Made by a program: the position numbers and the translations under genes
Assembly: GCA_003576705.1 (NCBI GenBank)
Contig: QOZS01000003.1
Location: 95,738-159,737 of the forward strand
Reading direction: 5' to 3'
DNA length: 64,000 bases
Origin: Desertibaculum subflavum
GTDB lineage: Bacteria; Pseudomonadota; Alphaproteobacteria; Ferrovibrionales; Ferrovibrionaceae
In this document: positions 43,311 through 51,180 of the stretch, piece by piece
Layout: each line of letters begins with the position of its first letter
Position numbering within the stretch: the stretch's first letter is position 1
Notes under the pieces: generated by a model
The model's database searches: none
What the model saw: the letters and a program-made list of their open reading frames with translations, nothing else
Told to the model about the DNA's origin: nothing

Positions 43311-44966
43311 TCAGAGGCCCTTCTCAACGCTGACCGAGAGCAGGACGGGGCCGGGCGTCTGCAGGGCGGCGCGGAAGGCGGTTTCGAATTCGTCGGCGGT
43401 CTCGACGCGGTCGGCGACCATGCCGAAGCCTTTCGCCACCTGGACGAAGTCGATCGCCGGGTCCTTGAAATCCATGCCGATGAAGTGGCTGGAGCCGTGG
43501 AAGGCGCGGAGCCGCTCCTTGATGATGCGGTAGCCGCCATTGTCGGCGATGACATAGGTGATCGGCAGCTTGAGATGCGCGGCGGTCCAGAGCGCCTGGA
43601 TCGAGTACATCGAGGAGCCGTCGCCGATCACCGCAACGACGCGGCGCTTCGGCAGGCCGAGCGCCACGCCGATCGCGGCCGGCAGCGCCCAGCCGATGCC
43701 GCCGGAGACGTTGCCGAAATAATTGTCCTTGTCGCGGTAGGGATAGAAGGCGTTGAGGCTGCGCGCGGTGATGATGCCCTCGTCCACCACCACGCAATCC
43801 AGCGGCAGCAGCTCGCAGAGCTTGAGCATCAGCCAGTCGGGATCGAGCGGCGTGAGGCCGCGCCTGGCCGCCGCCTTGTCGGCCAGCGCCATGCGCTTCG
43901 CCGTCCAGTTGGTGGCCGAAAGCGCGGCGATCTGCGCCTTGGCCTTCGCCGGCTCCACCCGCTCGCGGATCAGCGCCGAGAGCGCCGGCAGGGTCTCCTT
44001 CAGGTCGGCCCGCACGGCGAGCTCGGCCGGATAGTTCTTGCCGAGCTCCCAGTCGCGCTGGCCGATCTGGACGACGCGCATGCCGTCCGGCATCGGGTCC
44101 ACCTCGCTATAGACCGACATGCGCATGAAGTCGGTGCCGAGCGAGACGATCATGTCGTAGGGCTCGAGGATGGCGCGCACATCCTTCTGCTGGCGGGTGG
44201 TGCCGCCCATATAGGCCGGGTGCTCCGAGGGGAAGTGCGAGCCCTGCATCACCGATTGCTGGTAGACCGGCGCGCCGAGCGCCTCGGCGAACTCCGCCGC
44301 CTCCTTGAGCGCGTCGCCGGTGGCGAGCTCGTGCCCGGCGAGGATGACGGGGCGCTTCGCCTCCGCGATGGTCGAAGCGAGCTGGCGCAGCAAAGCGTCG
44401 GAGGGGCGCACGCGGGTATCGACGCGCGTGGCGCGGCCAAGCTCGATCGCCGCATCGCGGTTCAAGACGTCGCCGGGCAGCGAGATGAAGACCGGGCCGG
44501 TCGGCGGGGTCAGCGCGATCTTCGCCGCGCGCCTTAAGATGCGCGGCAGGTCTTCGAGCCGCGTCACCTCGACCGCCCATTTGACGCAGGGCTGCGCCAT
44601 CGGGACGAGCGGGCCGTAGAGCAAAGGCTCGGTCAGGCCGTGGCCCTGCTCCTGCTGGCCGGCGGTGACGATCAGCGGCGAGCCGGTGTTCCAGGCGGTG
44701 TAGAGCGCGCCCATCGCATTGCCGAGGCCCGGCGCCACATGCACGTTGCAGGCGGCGAGCCGGCCGGTGGCGCGGGCGAATCCGTCGGCCATCGCGACGA
44801 CCAGGCTCTCCTGCAGGCCGAGCACATAGGTGAGCTCCGGATGCTCGGCGAGGGCGTGCATGATCGGCAGCTCGGTCGTGCCCGGATTGCCGAACATGTG
44901 GGTGACGCCTTCGTCCTTCAGCACGGCGAGGAAGGCGCTGCGCCCGGTGATGCGGTTCGAGGTCAT
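43311..44966 (-). CDS. Benzoylformate decarboxylase-like ThDP-dependent enzyme
   Basis: Thiamin-diphosphate enzyme, 551 residues from ATG 44966. Seen: N-terminal FGNPGTTELPIMHALA, Glu53 in VLGLQESLVVAMADG (ThDP activation) and VHVAPGLGNAMGALYTAWNT, which aligns with the His70 region of benzoylformate decarboxylase. The C-terminal ThDP motif VVAVIGDGSSMYSIQALWTA ends at ITYVIADNGGY. The usual second active-site His (His281 region) is replaced by a MRMSVYSEVDPMPD segment, so the true substrate may be a different 2-oxo acid. The acetolactate-synthase family is the alternative. It is convergent with udh. Confidence 0.85.
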   Translation of the reverse strand: MTSNRITGRSAFLAVLKDEGVTHMFGNPGTTELPIMHALAEHPELTYVLGLQESLVVAMADGFARATGRLAACNVHVAPGLGNAMGALYTAWNTGSPLIVTAGQQEQGHGLTEPLLYGPLVPMAQPCVKWAVEVTRLEDLPRILRRAAKIALTPPTGPVFISLPGDVLNRDAAIELGRATRVDTRVRPSDALLRQLASTIAEAKRPVILAGHELATGDALKEAAEFAEALGAPVYQQSVMQGSHFPSEHPAYMGGTTRQQKDVRAILEPYDMIVSLGTDFMRMSVYSEVDPMPDGMRVVQIGQRDWELGKNYPAELAVRADLKETLPALSALIRERVEPAKAKAQIAALSATNWTAKRMALADKAAARRGLTPLDPDWLMLKLCELLPLDCVVVDEGIITARSLNAFYPYRDKDNYFGNVSGGIGWALPAAIGVALGLPKRRVVAVIGDGSSMYSIQALWTAAHLKLPITYVIADNGGYRIIKERLRAFHGSSHFIGMDFKDPAIDFVQVAKGFGMVADRVETADEFETAFRAALQTPGPVLLSVSVEKGL

Positions 44967-45076
44967 GGGTATTTCGCTCCCCTTCGGACTTTCTGGGGGT
45001 GGAGCGTCGAGGGGATGCGGGCGGCGGTCAAGCGTGGTGGTCCTTCGCCTTCGCCATCTCCCCGCACTGCCAAACA

Positions 45077-45128
45077 CTCCTTCTCCCTCCACTGGTGGGG
45101 GGAGAAGGTTGGGATGAGGGGGGCGTTG
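45077..45128 (+). repeat. REP-like element, copy 1
   Basis: Hairpin CTTCTCCC...GGGAGAAG (stem 45080-45107) followed by TTGGGATGAGGGGGGCGTT. The type is known from many proteobacteria as CCCCTCACC-flanked palindromes (GGTTGGGATGAGGGGG). It lies in the gap upstream of the ThDP enzyme gene. Copy 2 faces it in inverted orientation at 45206-45258. Confidence 0.8.
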
Positions 45129-45162
45129 GCCCAGGACTCGACGCACATCCAAGACGCACGCG

Positions 45163-45999
45163 CTACGACACCGCGGAGATTCCACTGCCATCGTCGCGTT
45201 CGTGGCTAACGCCCCCCTCACCTAACCTCTCTCCCCACCAGTGGGGAGAGAGGGACTCTGTCGTGGAAGAGAGGGACTCCTCCTGTGAGGCAGCCGCCTC
45301 CCCGCCGCTCGCCGCGCGCACCGCCGCCACCCACGCCAGCAGGTCGTCGTGGTAGTCGGGGTCGCCGATGTAGTAGTCGCGGAGGAAGCGGGTCATGCGC
45401 TCGAAATGCAGCGCGCGCCGCTCGTGCGGCGGGCGGGTGCGCTCGTCCTCGTCCTGGTCGAAGCCGCGCCGCTGCTTGCGCGGTGCCTCGAAACCGAGGG
45501 CGCGGTTGATGGCGCGGGTGGCGGAAACGGCGGTCGAGATCAGGCCGTCGCCGAGGGCGAGGTCGCGCAGGCGCTCGAGCCGGGCGGCATGCGCCTCGGT
45601 CGGGTCGGCGGGCTCCGGGCGTTGCGGCATATCTGTTCCGCGGCGCAAATGTTCCGCGATGGCGCCGGGCAGCACCGAGACTTCCGCGCCGCGCTGATCG
45701 ATCAGGCCGAGGCCTGCGAGCTCGGAAAGCGCCTTGCGGGCGCCGCGCGGGGTGATGCCGAGCCGCTCGGCGAGGCGGCCGCTCCAGGGCAGGTCACTCG
45801 GCTCCGGCGGCGGCATGACGTCGTCCTCCACCTCGTCGAGCAGCAGCTCGATCAGCGCATGGCGCGCGATCGGCGCCAGCGCGCGGTCCGTCGCGAGGTC
45901 GAGCAGCAAAGCGGCGCGGTCGGCGAACCAGGCATCGTCGCGCGCCGCCGCCGCGATCTCGCGGGCGAGGCCCAAGTCGCGGGCCGGCCAGGGGCTCAC
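45163..45999 (-). CDS. Winged-helix domain protein, C-terminus extended by a REP-like repeat
   Basis: Unrecognised family, 278 residues from a GTG at 45999. A winged-helix-type segment (LPWSGRLAERLGITPRGARK, ALSELAGLGLIDQRG) is near residue 95. It is followed by VSATRAINRALGFEAPRK, mirrored in the gene upstream by VQAERAIGRALGLAQAPK. A helical stretch with two Trp (HDDLLAWVAAVRAASG) precedes the end. The last 40 or so residues (SLSPHWWGERLGEGGVSHER) are encoded by the REP-like element, not by an ordinary domain. It overlaps the preceding paralogue by GTGA. DNA binding is likely; the role is unknown. Confidence 0.6.
   Translation of the reverse strand: MSPWPARDLGLAREIAAAARDDAWFADRAALLLDLATDRALAPIARHALIELLLDEVEDDVMPPPEPSDLPWSGRLAERLGITPRGARKALSELAGLGLIDQRGAEVSVLPGAIAEHLRRGTDMPQRPEPADPTEAHAARLERLRDLALGDGLISTAVSATRAINRALGFEAPRKQRRGFDQDEDERTRPPHERRALHFERMTRFLRDYYIGDPDYHDDLLAWVAAVRAASGGEAAASQEESLSSTTESLSPHWWGERLGEGGVSHERDDGSGISAVS
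45206..45258 (-). repeat. REP-like element, copy 2, inside a coding frame
   Basis: GCCCCCCTCACCTAACCTCT followed by the perfect hairpin CTCTCTCCCC-ACCAGT-GGGGAGAGAG (45226-45253). The element is the inverted counterpart of copy 1, about 80-130 bases away, forming a composite inverted pair. The last part of the hypothetical gene runs through it. Confidence 0.8.
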
Positions 46000-46712
46000 G
46001 GCTGGCGCTCCCGCTGCGCCTCGGCGGCGCGGTGCTCGCCGATCAGGATCTCGGCCTGGTCGGCGAGGCGACGCAGTTCGGGGCCGAATTGCGGGTCCGC
46101 CGCGTAGAGGCGCGGCAGGTCCGGCACGCCGGACTCGAAGACGCGGCGCTTGCGCTCGTTCAGCGGGATCTTCTGGTACTCGGTCGGCTCGCGCGGCGGC
46201 GGCTTGGGCGCCTGCGCGAGGCCGAGGGCGCGGCCGATGGCGCGCTCGGCCTGGACCGCGGTGGCGATGCGGCGCGCGGCGACGGCGCGCTCGCGCAGGT
46301 GATGCAGCATGTCGATCTGCTCGGCGAAGGTGATGGGGCCGCGCGCCTGGGCGAGAAAGTCCTTCTCGCGGGTGAGATCGGGGCGCTCCGACGGGTTCTC
46401 GGGCGATGGGTCGTTCGCGTGGTACGGCTCGCCGGTCTGGCGAAAGGTGAGCAGGCGGTGCTCGACCAGCTCGGCGATGGCGTGGCGCACGGTGCGCTCG
46501 GCGAGCGCGAGCCGGCGCGCCAGCGCGGCCACGTCGGGCCGCTCGGCCATGACGAAGGGATCGTCGGTGAGCAGGCTCAAGTAGACCATCACCTGCTTGG
46601 CGGCGGGGGTGAGATGCCGGTGGCGGATGGCGCGGAGCACGTTGCGCCGGCGGTAGATGAAGGACCACTCGGCGGGGGAGTGTTTGCGGGGGTAGGCGGG
46701 GGTGTGGGACAT
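45996..46712 (-). CDS. Winged-helix domain protein of unknown function
   Basis: 238 residues. RRRNVLRAIRHRHLTPAAKQ and VMVYLSLLTDDPFVMAERPD lead to DVAALARRLALAERTVRHAI, AELVEHRLLTFRQTGEP, the helix-turn-helix with wing. The C-terminal part has LHHLRERAVAARRIATAVQA, RAIGRALGLAQAPKPPP and KIPLNERKRRVFESGVPDLP. The last two motifs echo the gene just downstream. It resembles replication-type or regulatory proteins of mobile elements, but I could not place it. The 146-base gap to the divergent TcmP gene contains a TACAA-TAT-TTGTA dyad (46745-46757). Confidence 0.6.
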   Translation of the reverse strand: MSHTPAYPRKHSPAEWSFIYRRRNVLRAIRHRHLTPAAKQVMVYLSLLTDDPFVMAERPDVAALARRLALAERTVRHAIAELVEHRLLTFRQTGEPYHANDPSPENPSERPDLTREKDFLAQARGPITFAEQIDMLHHLRERAVAARRIATAVQAERAIGRALGLAQAPKPPPREPTEYQKIPLNERKRRVFESGVPDLPRLYAADPQFGPELRRLADQAEILIGEHRAAEAQRERQP

Positions 46713-46744
46713 CGGGAAGGCCTAGGAGAGTGATTGCCGTATCG

Positions 46745-46757
46745 TACAATATTTGTA
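46745..46757. promoter_or_regulatory. TACAA/TTGTA dyad between divergent genes
   Basis: TACAATATTTGTA, arms TACAA and TTGTA around TAT, in the divergent gap between the winged-helix pair and the TcmP gene. It is a possible operator for the winged-helix protein. The evidence is the palindrome only. Confidence 0.4.
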
Positions 46758-46858
46758 TCAAATAAGCTAGCGGATTTTGGTATGTTTCTCATTTGTTCTC
46801 CACTCGCAAACGTGGTAATGAAAGCTGCAATTGCTCGGCGACGCACTGCGAAGAGCTG

Positions 46859-47983
46859 ATGGTCGAAGCAACGTTTTTCGAAGAGCGGAAGGACCAGTCC
46901 GAGGTGAAGGCCCGGATCGTGGTGAAATATTTTGTTGCCTGGTCGCGCGTCATCCTCCCAAGCGTTGAGCGATACGACACAAAGTTGGCTTACATCGACC
47001 TCTACGCCGGACCAGGCCGATACAAAGATGGTTCGGCATCAACGCCACTGCTCATCCTACAAACCGCGGTTGCTGACCCTCGATTGTCGAAGCGGCTTGT
47101 CACCCTTTTCAACGATGTAGACGACTCCAACACGGCGACGTTGCAAACCGAGATCGACAAACTGCCTGGCGTGGAAAAGCTCGACCACAAGCCGCACGTT
47201 TCACGCGGCGCGGTGGACGATGACGCCGAGCGCTACTTCAACGAAACGCGCTTGGTTCCCTCTTTCACATTCATCGACCCGTGGGGATACAAAGGCTTGT
47301 CCCTGAAAGTCGTAAACGGAGTCATCAAGGATTGGGGATGCGACTGCGTCTTTTTCTTCAACTACAACCGGATCAACCCAGGCCTCTCCAACGACATCGT
47401 CGCGCAGCACATGGAGGCGTTGTTCGGACCAGAGAGAGCGAAGAAGCTGCGGCAGCGCCTCGATGGCCTCACCCCGTCGCAACGAGAATCGATGGTGCTG
47501 GAAGAGATGACATCGGCCATCAAGGAGATGGGAGGGAAGTATGTGCTGCCCTTCCGTTTCAAGAACCCAAGCGGCCGTCCGACGCATCATCTGATCTTCG
47601 TGTCGAAGAGCTTCCGCGGCTACGACATCATGAAGCAGATAATGAGCAAGGAAAGCTCGACGGAGGAGGAAGGCGTGCCGTCCTTCACTTATTCGCCCGC
47701 CGACGCTTCGATGCCACTGTTATTCTCACTCCAGCAGCCTTTGTCAGAGCTACGTAGCTCGTTGCTAGAGACCTTTGCAGGGCAAGAGCTCAGCACGGAT
47801 CAGATTTTCGAGCGCCACAGCGTGGACAGACGATTCCTTTTGAAGAACTACAAGGACGTCCTCAGCAAAATGGAAGAGGACGGTGAGATCACCGTGCGGT
47901 CCGTGAAAGTTGCGAAGCGCCGCAAGGAAACTTTCCCAGGCCATCTGTTGGTGCGATTCCCGGCGAGGGCGAGCCATGGGTGA
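46859..47983 (+). CDS. tcmP: Three-Cys-motif partner protein TcmP
   Basis: 374 residues from ATG 46859; an earlier TTG at 46793 would add 22. Segments match TcmP: DQSEVKARIVVKYFVAWSRV, then LAYIDLYAGPGRYKDG (methyltransferase-like motif I), and PSFTFIDPWGYKGLSLKVVN. The IDPWG segment replaces the DPPY of N-methyltransferases. A long helical C-terminus with a winged-helix-like part (FERHSVDRRFLLKNYKDVLS) follows. Its gene and the next overlap by 8 bases, so it is always made with the three-Cys-motif protein. Codon use is clearly lower in GC than neighbours, indicating acquisition. Function is not known; nucleic-acid modification or defence is an inference. Confidence 0.9.
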   Translation: MVEATFFEERKDQSEVKARIVVKYFVAWSRVILPSVERYDTKLAYIDLYAGPGRYKDGSASTPLLILQTAVADPRLSKRLVTLFNDVDDSNTATLQTEIDKLPGVEKLDHKPHVSRGAVDDDAERYFNETRLVPSFTFIDPWGYKGLSLKVVNGVIKDWGCDCVFFFNYNRINPGLSNDIVAQHMEALFGPERAKKLRQRLDGLTPSQRESMVLEEMTSAIKEMGGKYVLPFRFKNPSGRPTHHLIFVSKSFRGYDIMKQIMSKESSTEEEGVPSFTYSPADASMPLLFSLQQPLSELRSSLLETFAGQELSTDQIFERHSVDRRFLLKNYKDVLSKMEEDGEITVRSVKVAKRRKETFPGHLLVRFPARASHG

Positions 47984-48728
47984 CAAATCCTCCATCGAAT
48001 GGACTGAGGCAACCTGGAATCCGGTCGCGGGTTGCACGGTGACGTCGCCTGGCTGCACGAATTGCTACGCCATGCGTTTAGCTCGGCGTCTGGAAGCTAT
48101 GGGTCAACCAAAGTATGCCGGCACCACCCGCATCTCCGGAGACCGGCCGAAATGGAACGGCGTCATCCGCCTCGATGAGGGCGCTCTGAGTCTGCCGAAG
48201 TCATGGAAGACCGGCCGGGCCATCTTCGTAAACTCGATGTCCGATCTCTTTCACGAGAAGGTACCTTTAAATTTCATCAGGCGCGTGTTCGACACCATGT
48301 GGGAGACGCCGCAGCACACGTACCAAATTCTCACAAAGCGAGCCGAGCGCTTGGAAGAGCTCAGCGAGAATCTCGATTGGCCCTCCAACGCGTGGATGGG
48401 CGTTAGCGTTGAAAATGCTGACTACGCGTATCGGATCGAACATCTTCGCCGAACTGGTGCGCCAGTGAAGTTCCTCAGCCTTGAGCCACTGTTGGGGCCA
48501 CTGGAAGATCTGAACCTTACCGAAATCGATTGGGTCATTGCGGGCGGCGAGAGCGGCCCGGGCGCGCGACCAATGAACGCCACATGGCTTCGGTCAATTC
48601 GAGATCGGTGCGAAGCCGCGAATGTGCCCTTCCACTTTAAGCAATGGGGCGGTGTCAACAAAAAGAAGAGTGGGCGTACACTCGACGGCCGCATTTGGGA
48701 TCAGTTTCCCGCACCGGCGGCGGTCTAG
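47976..48728 (+). CDS. Three-Cys-motif protein (phage Gp37/Gp68, DUF5131 family)
   Basis: 250 residues starting MGDKSSIEWTEATWNPVAGC. The C-x6-C-x2-C cluster is in GCTVTSPGCTNCYAMRLA (metal or Fe-S centre). TIM-barrel-like repeats follow: FVNSMSDLFHEKVPLNFIRR, HTYQILTKRAERLEELSENL, WMGVSVENADYAYRIEHL, KFLSLEPLLGPLEDLN, WVIAGGESGPGARPM and VPFHFKQWGGVNKKKSG. The same C-rich start and barrel are seen in phage Gp37/Gp68. It may be a radical-SAM-like enzyme, but the Cys spacing differs from CxxxCxxC. The start overlaps tcmP by 8 bases. Confidence 0.92.
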   Translation: MGDKSSIEWTEATWNPVAGCTVTSPGCTNCYAMRLARRLEAMGQPKYAGTTRISGDRPKWNGVIRLDEGALSLPKSWKTGRAIFVNSMSDLFHEKVPLNFIRRVFDTMWETPQHTYQILTKRAERLEELSENLDWPSNAWMGVSVENADYAYRIEHLRRTGAPVKFLSLEPLLGPLEDLNLTEIDWVIAGGESGPGARPMNATWLRSIRDRCEAANVPFHFKQWGGVNKKKSGRTLDGRIWDQFPAPAAV

Positions 48729-48894
48729 GGATCACTATTGAACATCCGCCACACCATCGGCCGAAGCACAGAAGCGATAGCTCGCGGTATCGCCACCACG
48801 GCAATGATTGGCTATCCAGCGCTTAGAGCCATCCCCAAGCGCGGGGCGTAGCCTTCCAACAGAATTGCATTCCGCGGCCGAGCAAAGGGGACCC

Positions 48895-49362
48895 ATGCAG
48901 TTCAATAACTTCATCGAGACGGCAGCACCTGCGCTGCCCATCGTCGTGGCCGCAGCGATTACGCCGCTAGTGATGCGCTGGCTCGGCAGCTTATGGCCCC
49001 CTCGCCACCTGAGCGAAAGCCAGCGGCGCATGCTGCAACGGCGCTATTTCTGGATCGATGTCGTTTCGCTGCTGGCGGTGTGCGCCACAATGATCAGCCT
49101 GCTGGCGTCGCTGAACAATGTGCTGTCCTTCGATTTGAGATTTCTCTGGGCGCTCGGGCTTGCCTTTGGCCTGGCCGTGATCGTGCCCTTTCTGGTGATC
49201 TGCCTCTTCACATTGCCGCTCGGCCTGTCGCGGTTCGGCGAATACTGGCTGTACTACGAGGCGAATTACGGCGTCGGCGTGCGCGGCGTCGCCTGGATCT
49301 GCGCACCCCTCGCCGTGCTGGGCATCGTCTCTGCATTGGTGCTCTGGAATGTGTTCGGTTAG
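48895..49362 (+). CDS. Hypothetical membrane protein
   Basis: 155 residues from ATG 48895 with AAAGGGGACCC upstream. Four hydrophobic helices are seen, at about 10-28 (ALPIVVAAAITPLVMRWLG), 48-66 (IDVVSLLAVCATMISLLASL), 75-105 (FLWALGLAFGLAVIVPFLVI) and 128-152 (VRGVAWICAPLAVLGIVSAL). I do not recognise the family. GC is higher than in tcmP. The 166 bases before it hold no recognised signal. Confidence 0.7.
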   Translation: MQFNNFIETAAPALPIVVAAAITPLVMRWLGSLWPPRHLSESQRRMLQRRYFWIDVVSLLAVCATMISLLASLNNVLSFDLRFLWALGLAFGLAVIVPFLVICLFTLPLGLSRFGEYWLYYEANYGVGVRGVAWICAPLAVLGIVSALVLWNVFG

Positions 49363-49439
49363 GGACAGCCCAAGCCGATCAGACTCGCCTGAAACTTCAA
49401 CGCGGAACGGCCAGCGCCCGAATCAGGTTTCCGCTGGAC

Positions 49440-49580
49440 TCCAAACTGCCCCTAGCATCGCAGGCAACGCCGCCATCGGCGCGGCTTCGTGCTCACGGCC
49501 GGCGCCGCCGGCGCGGGCTTCCATGCGACGCGGGAGCTGACGCGCGCGCTGTCCTATGCGCTGCACGCGCCGAACTCGCC
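49440..49580 (+). pseudogene. Possible gene remnant between a membrane protein and higA
   Basis: In one plus frame 49485-49570 reads GFVLTAGAAGAGFHATRELT and RALSYALHAPN, with codon character like real genes but no start codon or complete domain. It runs into the antitoxin gene on the other strand. It could be the broken end of a gene cut by the toxin-antitoxin insertion. The rest of the gap 49363-49440 holds nothing I recognise. Confidence 0.25.
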
Positions 49581-49994
49581 TCACGCCGCCCGCCGTTTGC
49601 CACCCGAGCGCTTGGCGGCTGTCGCGAGTGCGTAGGGCCGCACCAGCACCTCCGCCGGCATCTTCCACTCGTGGACCAGCTTCCAAATCATCGTCAGCGT
49701 CAAATGCCGCTTGCGGTTCAAAATCTCCGACGCCCGGCCGGACGAGCCGACGATCGCCTCGAAATCCTTCCGCGTGCGGCCGGAATTCTCCATGCGCGCC
49801 TTGATGGCCTCCACGGGATCGAGATCCTCGTCGGGCCAGCGCGAACGCTCGTAGAGATCGGCGAGCGTCATCAGCACGTCGAGACGGTCGCCCTCCGGCG
49901 TGCCCTTGCGCGCACCCCACAGACGGTCGATCTCCTTCAGCGCCGCCTTGTGGGCGGCGGCGTTGCGGATCGGCGCGATAGCTTCGAACGTCAT
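49581..49994 (-). CDS. higA: HigA-type antitoxin
   Basis: Antitoxin with Xre/Cro helix-turn-helix, 137 residues from ATG 49994 (a start at 50006 adds four). EAIKARMENSGRTRKDFEAI and VGSSGRASEILNRKRHLTLT form the DNA-binding domain. MIWKLVHEWKMPAEVLVRPY is the typical closing segment of the HigA family. The gene follows higB by 8 bases, the toxin-first order of the higBA type. It represses its own promoter together with the toxin; the twin palindromes at 50440-50480 are the probable operators. Confidence 0.9.
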   Translation of the reverse strand: MTFEAIAPIRNAAAHKAALKEIDRLWGARKGTPEGDRLDVLMTLADLYERSRWPDEDLDPVEAIKARMENSGRTRKDFEAIVGSSGRASEILNRKRHLTLTMIWKLVHEWKMPAEVLVRPYALATAAKRSGGKRRAA

Positions 49995-50002
49995 CGTCTG
50001 CC

Positions 50003-50305
50003 TCAATAGTGATCCACGGTTTCCGGGTCGATCTTGTCATAGTCGGCATGCGTGCCGACGAACTTGATGAACACCGCCTGAAACTGGAAATCGATCTTGG
50101 CAATCACCCGGTACTCGTTGCCTTTCACGTTGAAAACGACGCGCCCGCCCTTGATCGGCCGCGTGCCGGGATAGGCGGCCAGGATGTCCTGGTTCGACTT
50201 CCACGCCGCGGCCCGAAGCGTTCGATTCAGCTCGCGAAAGGCATTGTCGGCGCCGGCATGGCGCTTGCCGAATGCCAGCAGGGTGTTGCTGTTGAAGACA
50301 CGCAC
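50003..50305 (-). CDS. higB: HigB-type mRNA interferase toxin
   Basis: RelE-superfamily toxin, 100 residues, ribosome-dependent mRNA cleavage. The start is a GTG (MRVFNSNTLLAFGKRHAGAD) with GGAGG upstream at spacing 11. Family features: AFRELNRTLRAAAWKSNQDI, LAAYPGTRPIKGGRVVFNVK, YRVIAKIDFQFQAVFIKFVG and the terminal HADYDKIDPETV. The order toxin-antitoxin, with higA 8 bases on, is characteristic. Lower-GC flank and accessory context suggest mobility. Confidence 0.92.
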   Translation of the reverse strand: MRVFNSNTLLAFGKRHAGADNAFRELNRTLRAAAWKSNQDILAAYPGTRPIKGGRVVFNVKGNEYRVIAKIDFQFQAVFIKFVGTHADYDKIDPETVDHY

Positions 50306-50415
50306 TGCGTCATGTCCTCCATCGCTCGCCCGGACCTCGCTGCGCGCCGGACCAGCGGCGCACCCGTGCTCTTCCGGATCATCCAGTCAACGGCATTGCC
50401 GGGGGTCCAGCCCGC

Positions 50416-50652
50416 ATGCCGTCGCGCAAATATAGCCTCCTCCCATTTTGGGAGCAAGTGCGTTTCTCCCAGATTGGGAGGTCCATCGCGCGGTTCTTCC
50501 TGACCGGCGCGGGCCGGAAGTTTCGCGACCGCGCCATCAAGCAGGCGACCGGCGCCATCGCCGCCTTCGCGGGCGAGCTCGACCTGGCCGCGATGCGGGA
50601 CATGCTGCCCAGGCTGCGCGCCGTGCGCGAGGTGCTGGACCGCAACCGATAG
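50416..50652 (+). CDS. Possible small protein over the higBA promoter (doubtful)
   Basis: A 78-residue frame; the first 20 residues run through the higBA promoter and operators, so the true start, if any, is the GTG at 50458. RFFLTGAGRKFRDRAIKQAT and GAIAAFAGELDLAAMRDMLP look like amphipathic helices. No ribosome site is visible. I give low weight to this one. Confidence 0.25.
   Translation: MPSRKYSLLPFWEQVRFSQIGRSIARFFLTGAGRKFRDRAIKQATGAIAAFAGELDLAAMRDMLPRLRAVREVLDRNR
50430..50480 (-). promoter_or_regulatory. higBA promoter with two identical operator palindromes
   Basis: Minus strand: CTTGCT (50453-50458), 17 bases, CTATAT (50430-50435), a near-perfect fit to CTTGAC-N17-CTATAT. CTCCCA-TTT-TGGGAG (50440-50454) fills the spacer and CTCCCA-GAT-TGGGAG (50466-50480) lies just upstream, 26 bases centre to centre. 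Two HigA-type dimers at this spacing would block RNA polymerase. The leader to higB is about 120 bases. Confidence 0.8.
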
Positions 50653-50697
50653 GGACCCGCTAGCCGCGGGCTGCGCAGCGGGGCAGTCCTAGGCGCC

Positions 50698-51180
50698 CTA
50701 CGGCGCCATGAAGACCGCCATGCCGACGAAGGCGACGGCGAGCGCCGCCGCGATGACAGCGGCGACGTAGGTCGGCTGGTCGATGACCAGCGCGGAGAAG
50801 CCGGGTTCGCGCGGGTCGTAGAAGACCAGCACCTCGTGCCCCGGCGGCAAGGTGGTGAAGGGCTCGCCGCCGACCACGCTGTTGCCGCGGAACAGCCGGA
50901 AGGTGGTGCAGGTGAAGGGCCGGCCCTCGACCGCGTAGTCGACCTCGATCTGGGCGGCGCCCTTGCGCGCGCCGGCGGTGGTGAGCCATTCGGTGAGCTC
51001 GAGCTTGCGCACGCGGCCGAGCGCATGCGCCATGCGCGCACCGCGGGCGGTGCGGCGGCGCTGGTCCAGCAGGATCACGGCGGCCACCACGAGGCTGCCG
51101 ATGGCGGCGGCAGCGAAGATCCACAGGCCCACGCCCGGCGCGCCGAGCCAGGATGCCAGCAGACGATCAAGCCATTCCAT
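50698..51180 (-). CDS. DUF3592-type membrane protein
   Basis: 160 residues with two membrane helices flanking a soluble part: VGLWIFAAAAIGSLVVAAVI near the start and TYVAAVIAAALAVAFVGMAV at the end. The middle has LTEWLTTAGARKGAAQIEVD, YAVEGRPFTCTTFRLFRGNS and LPPGHEVLVFYDPREPGFSA, which is the DUF3592 pattern (outside strands then YDP...P). No function is established for the family. It sits alone on the minus strand. Confidence 0.75.
   Translation of the reverse strand: MEWLDRLLASWLGAPGVGLWIFAAAAIGSLVVAAVILLDQRRRTARGARMAHALGRVRKLELTEWLTTAGARKGAAQIEVDYAVEGRPFTCTTFRLFRGNSVVGGEPFTTLPPGHEVLVFYDPREPGFSALVIDQPTYVAAVIAAALAVAFVGMAVFMAP

Noticed and set aside
45060..45290. CRISPR-like array from the repeated GTGGGGAGAG and GAGGGACTC motifs
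   Set aside because: Only two inverted copies of a REP-like palindrome and a short echo; no regular spacers.
46589..46846. 85-codon minus-strand frame before the winged-helix gene
   Set aside because: It is a shadow overlapping the winged-helix coding region, Pro-rich without features.
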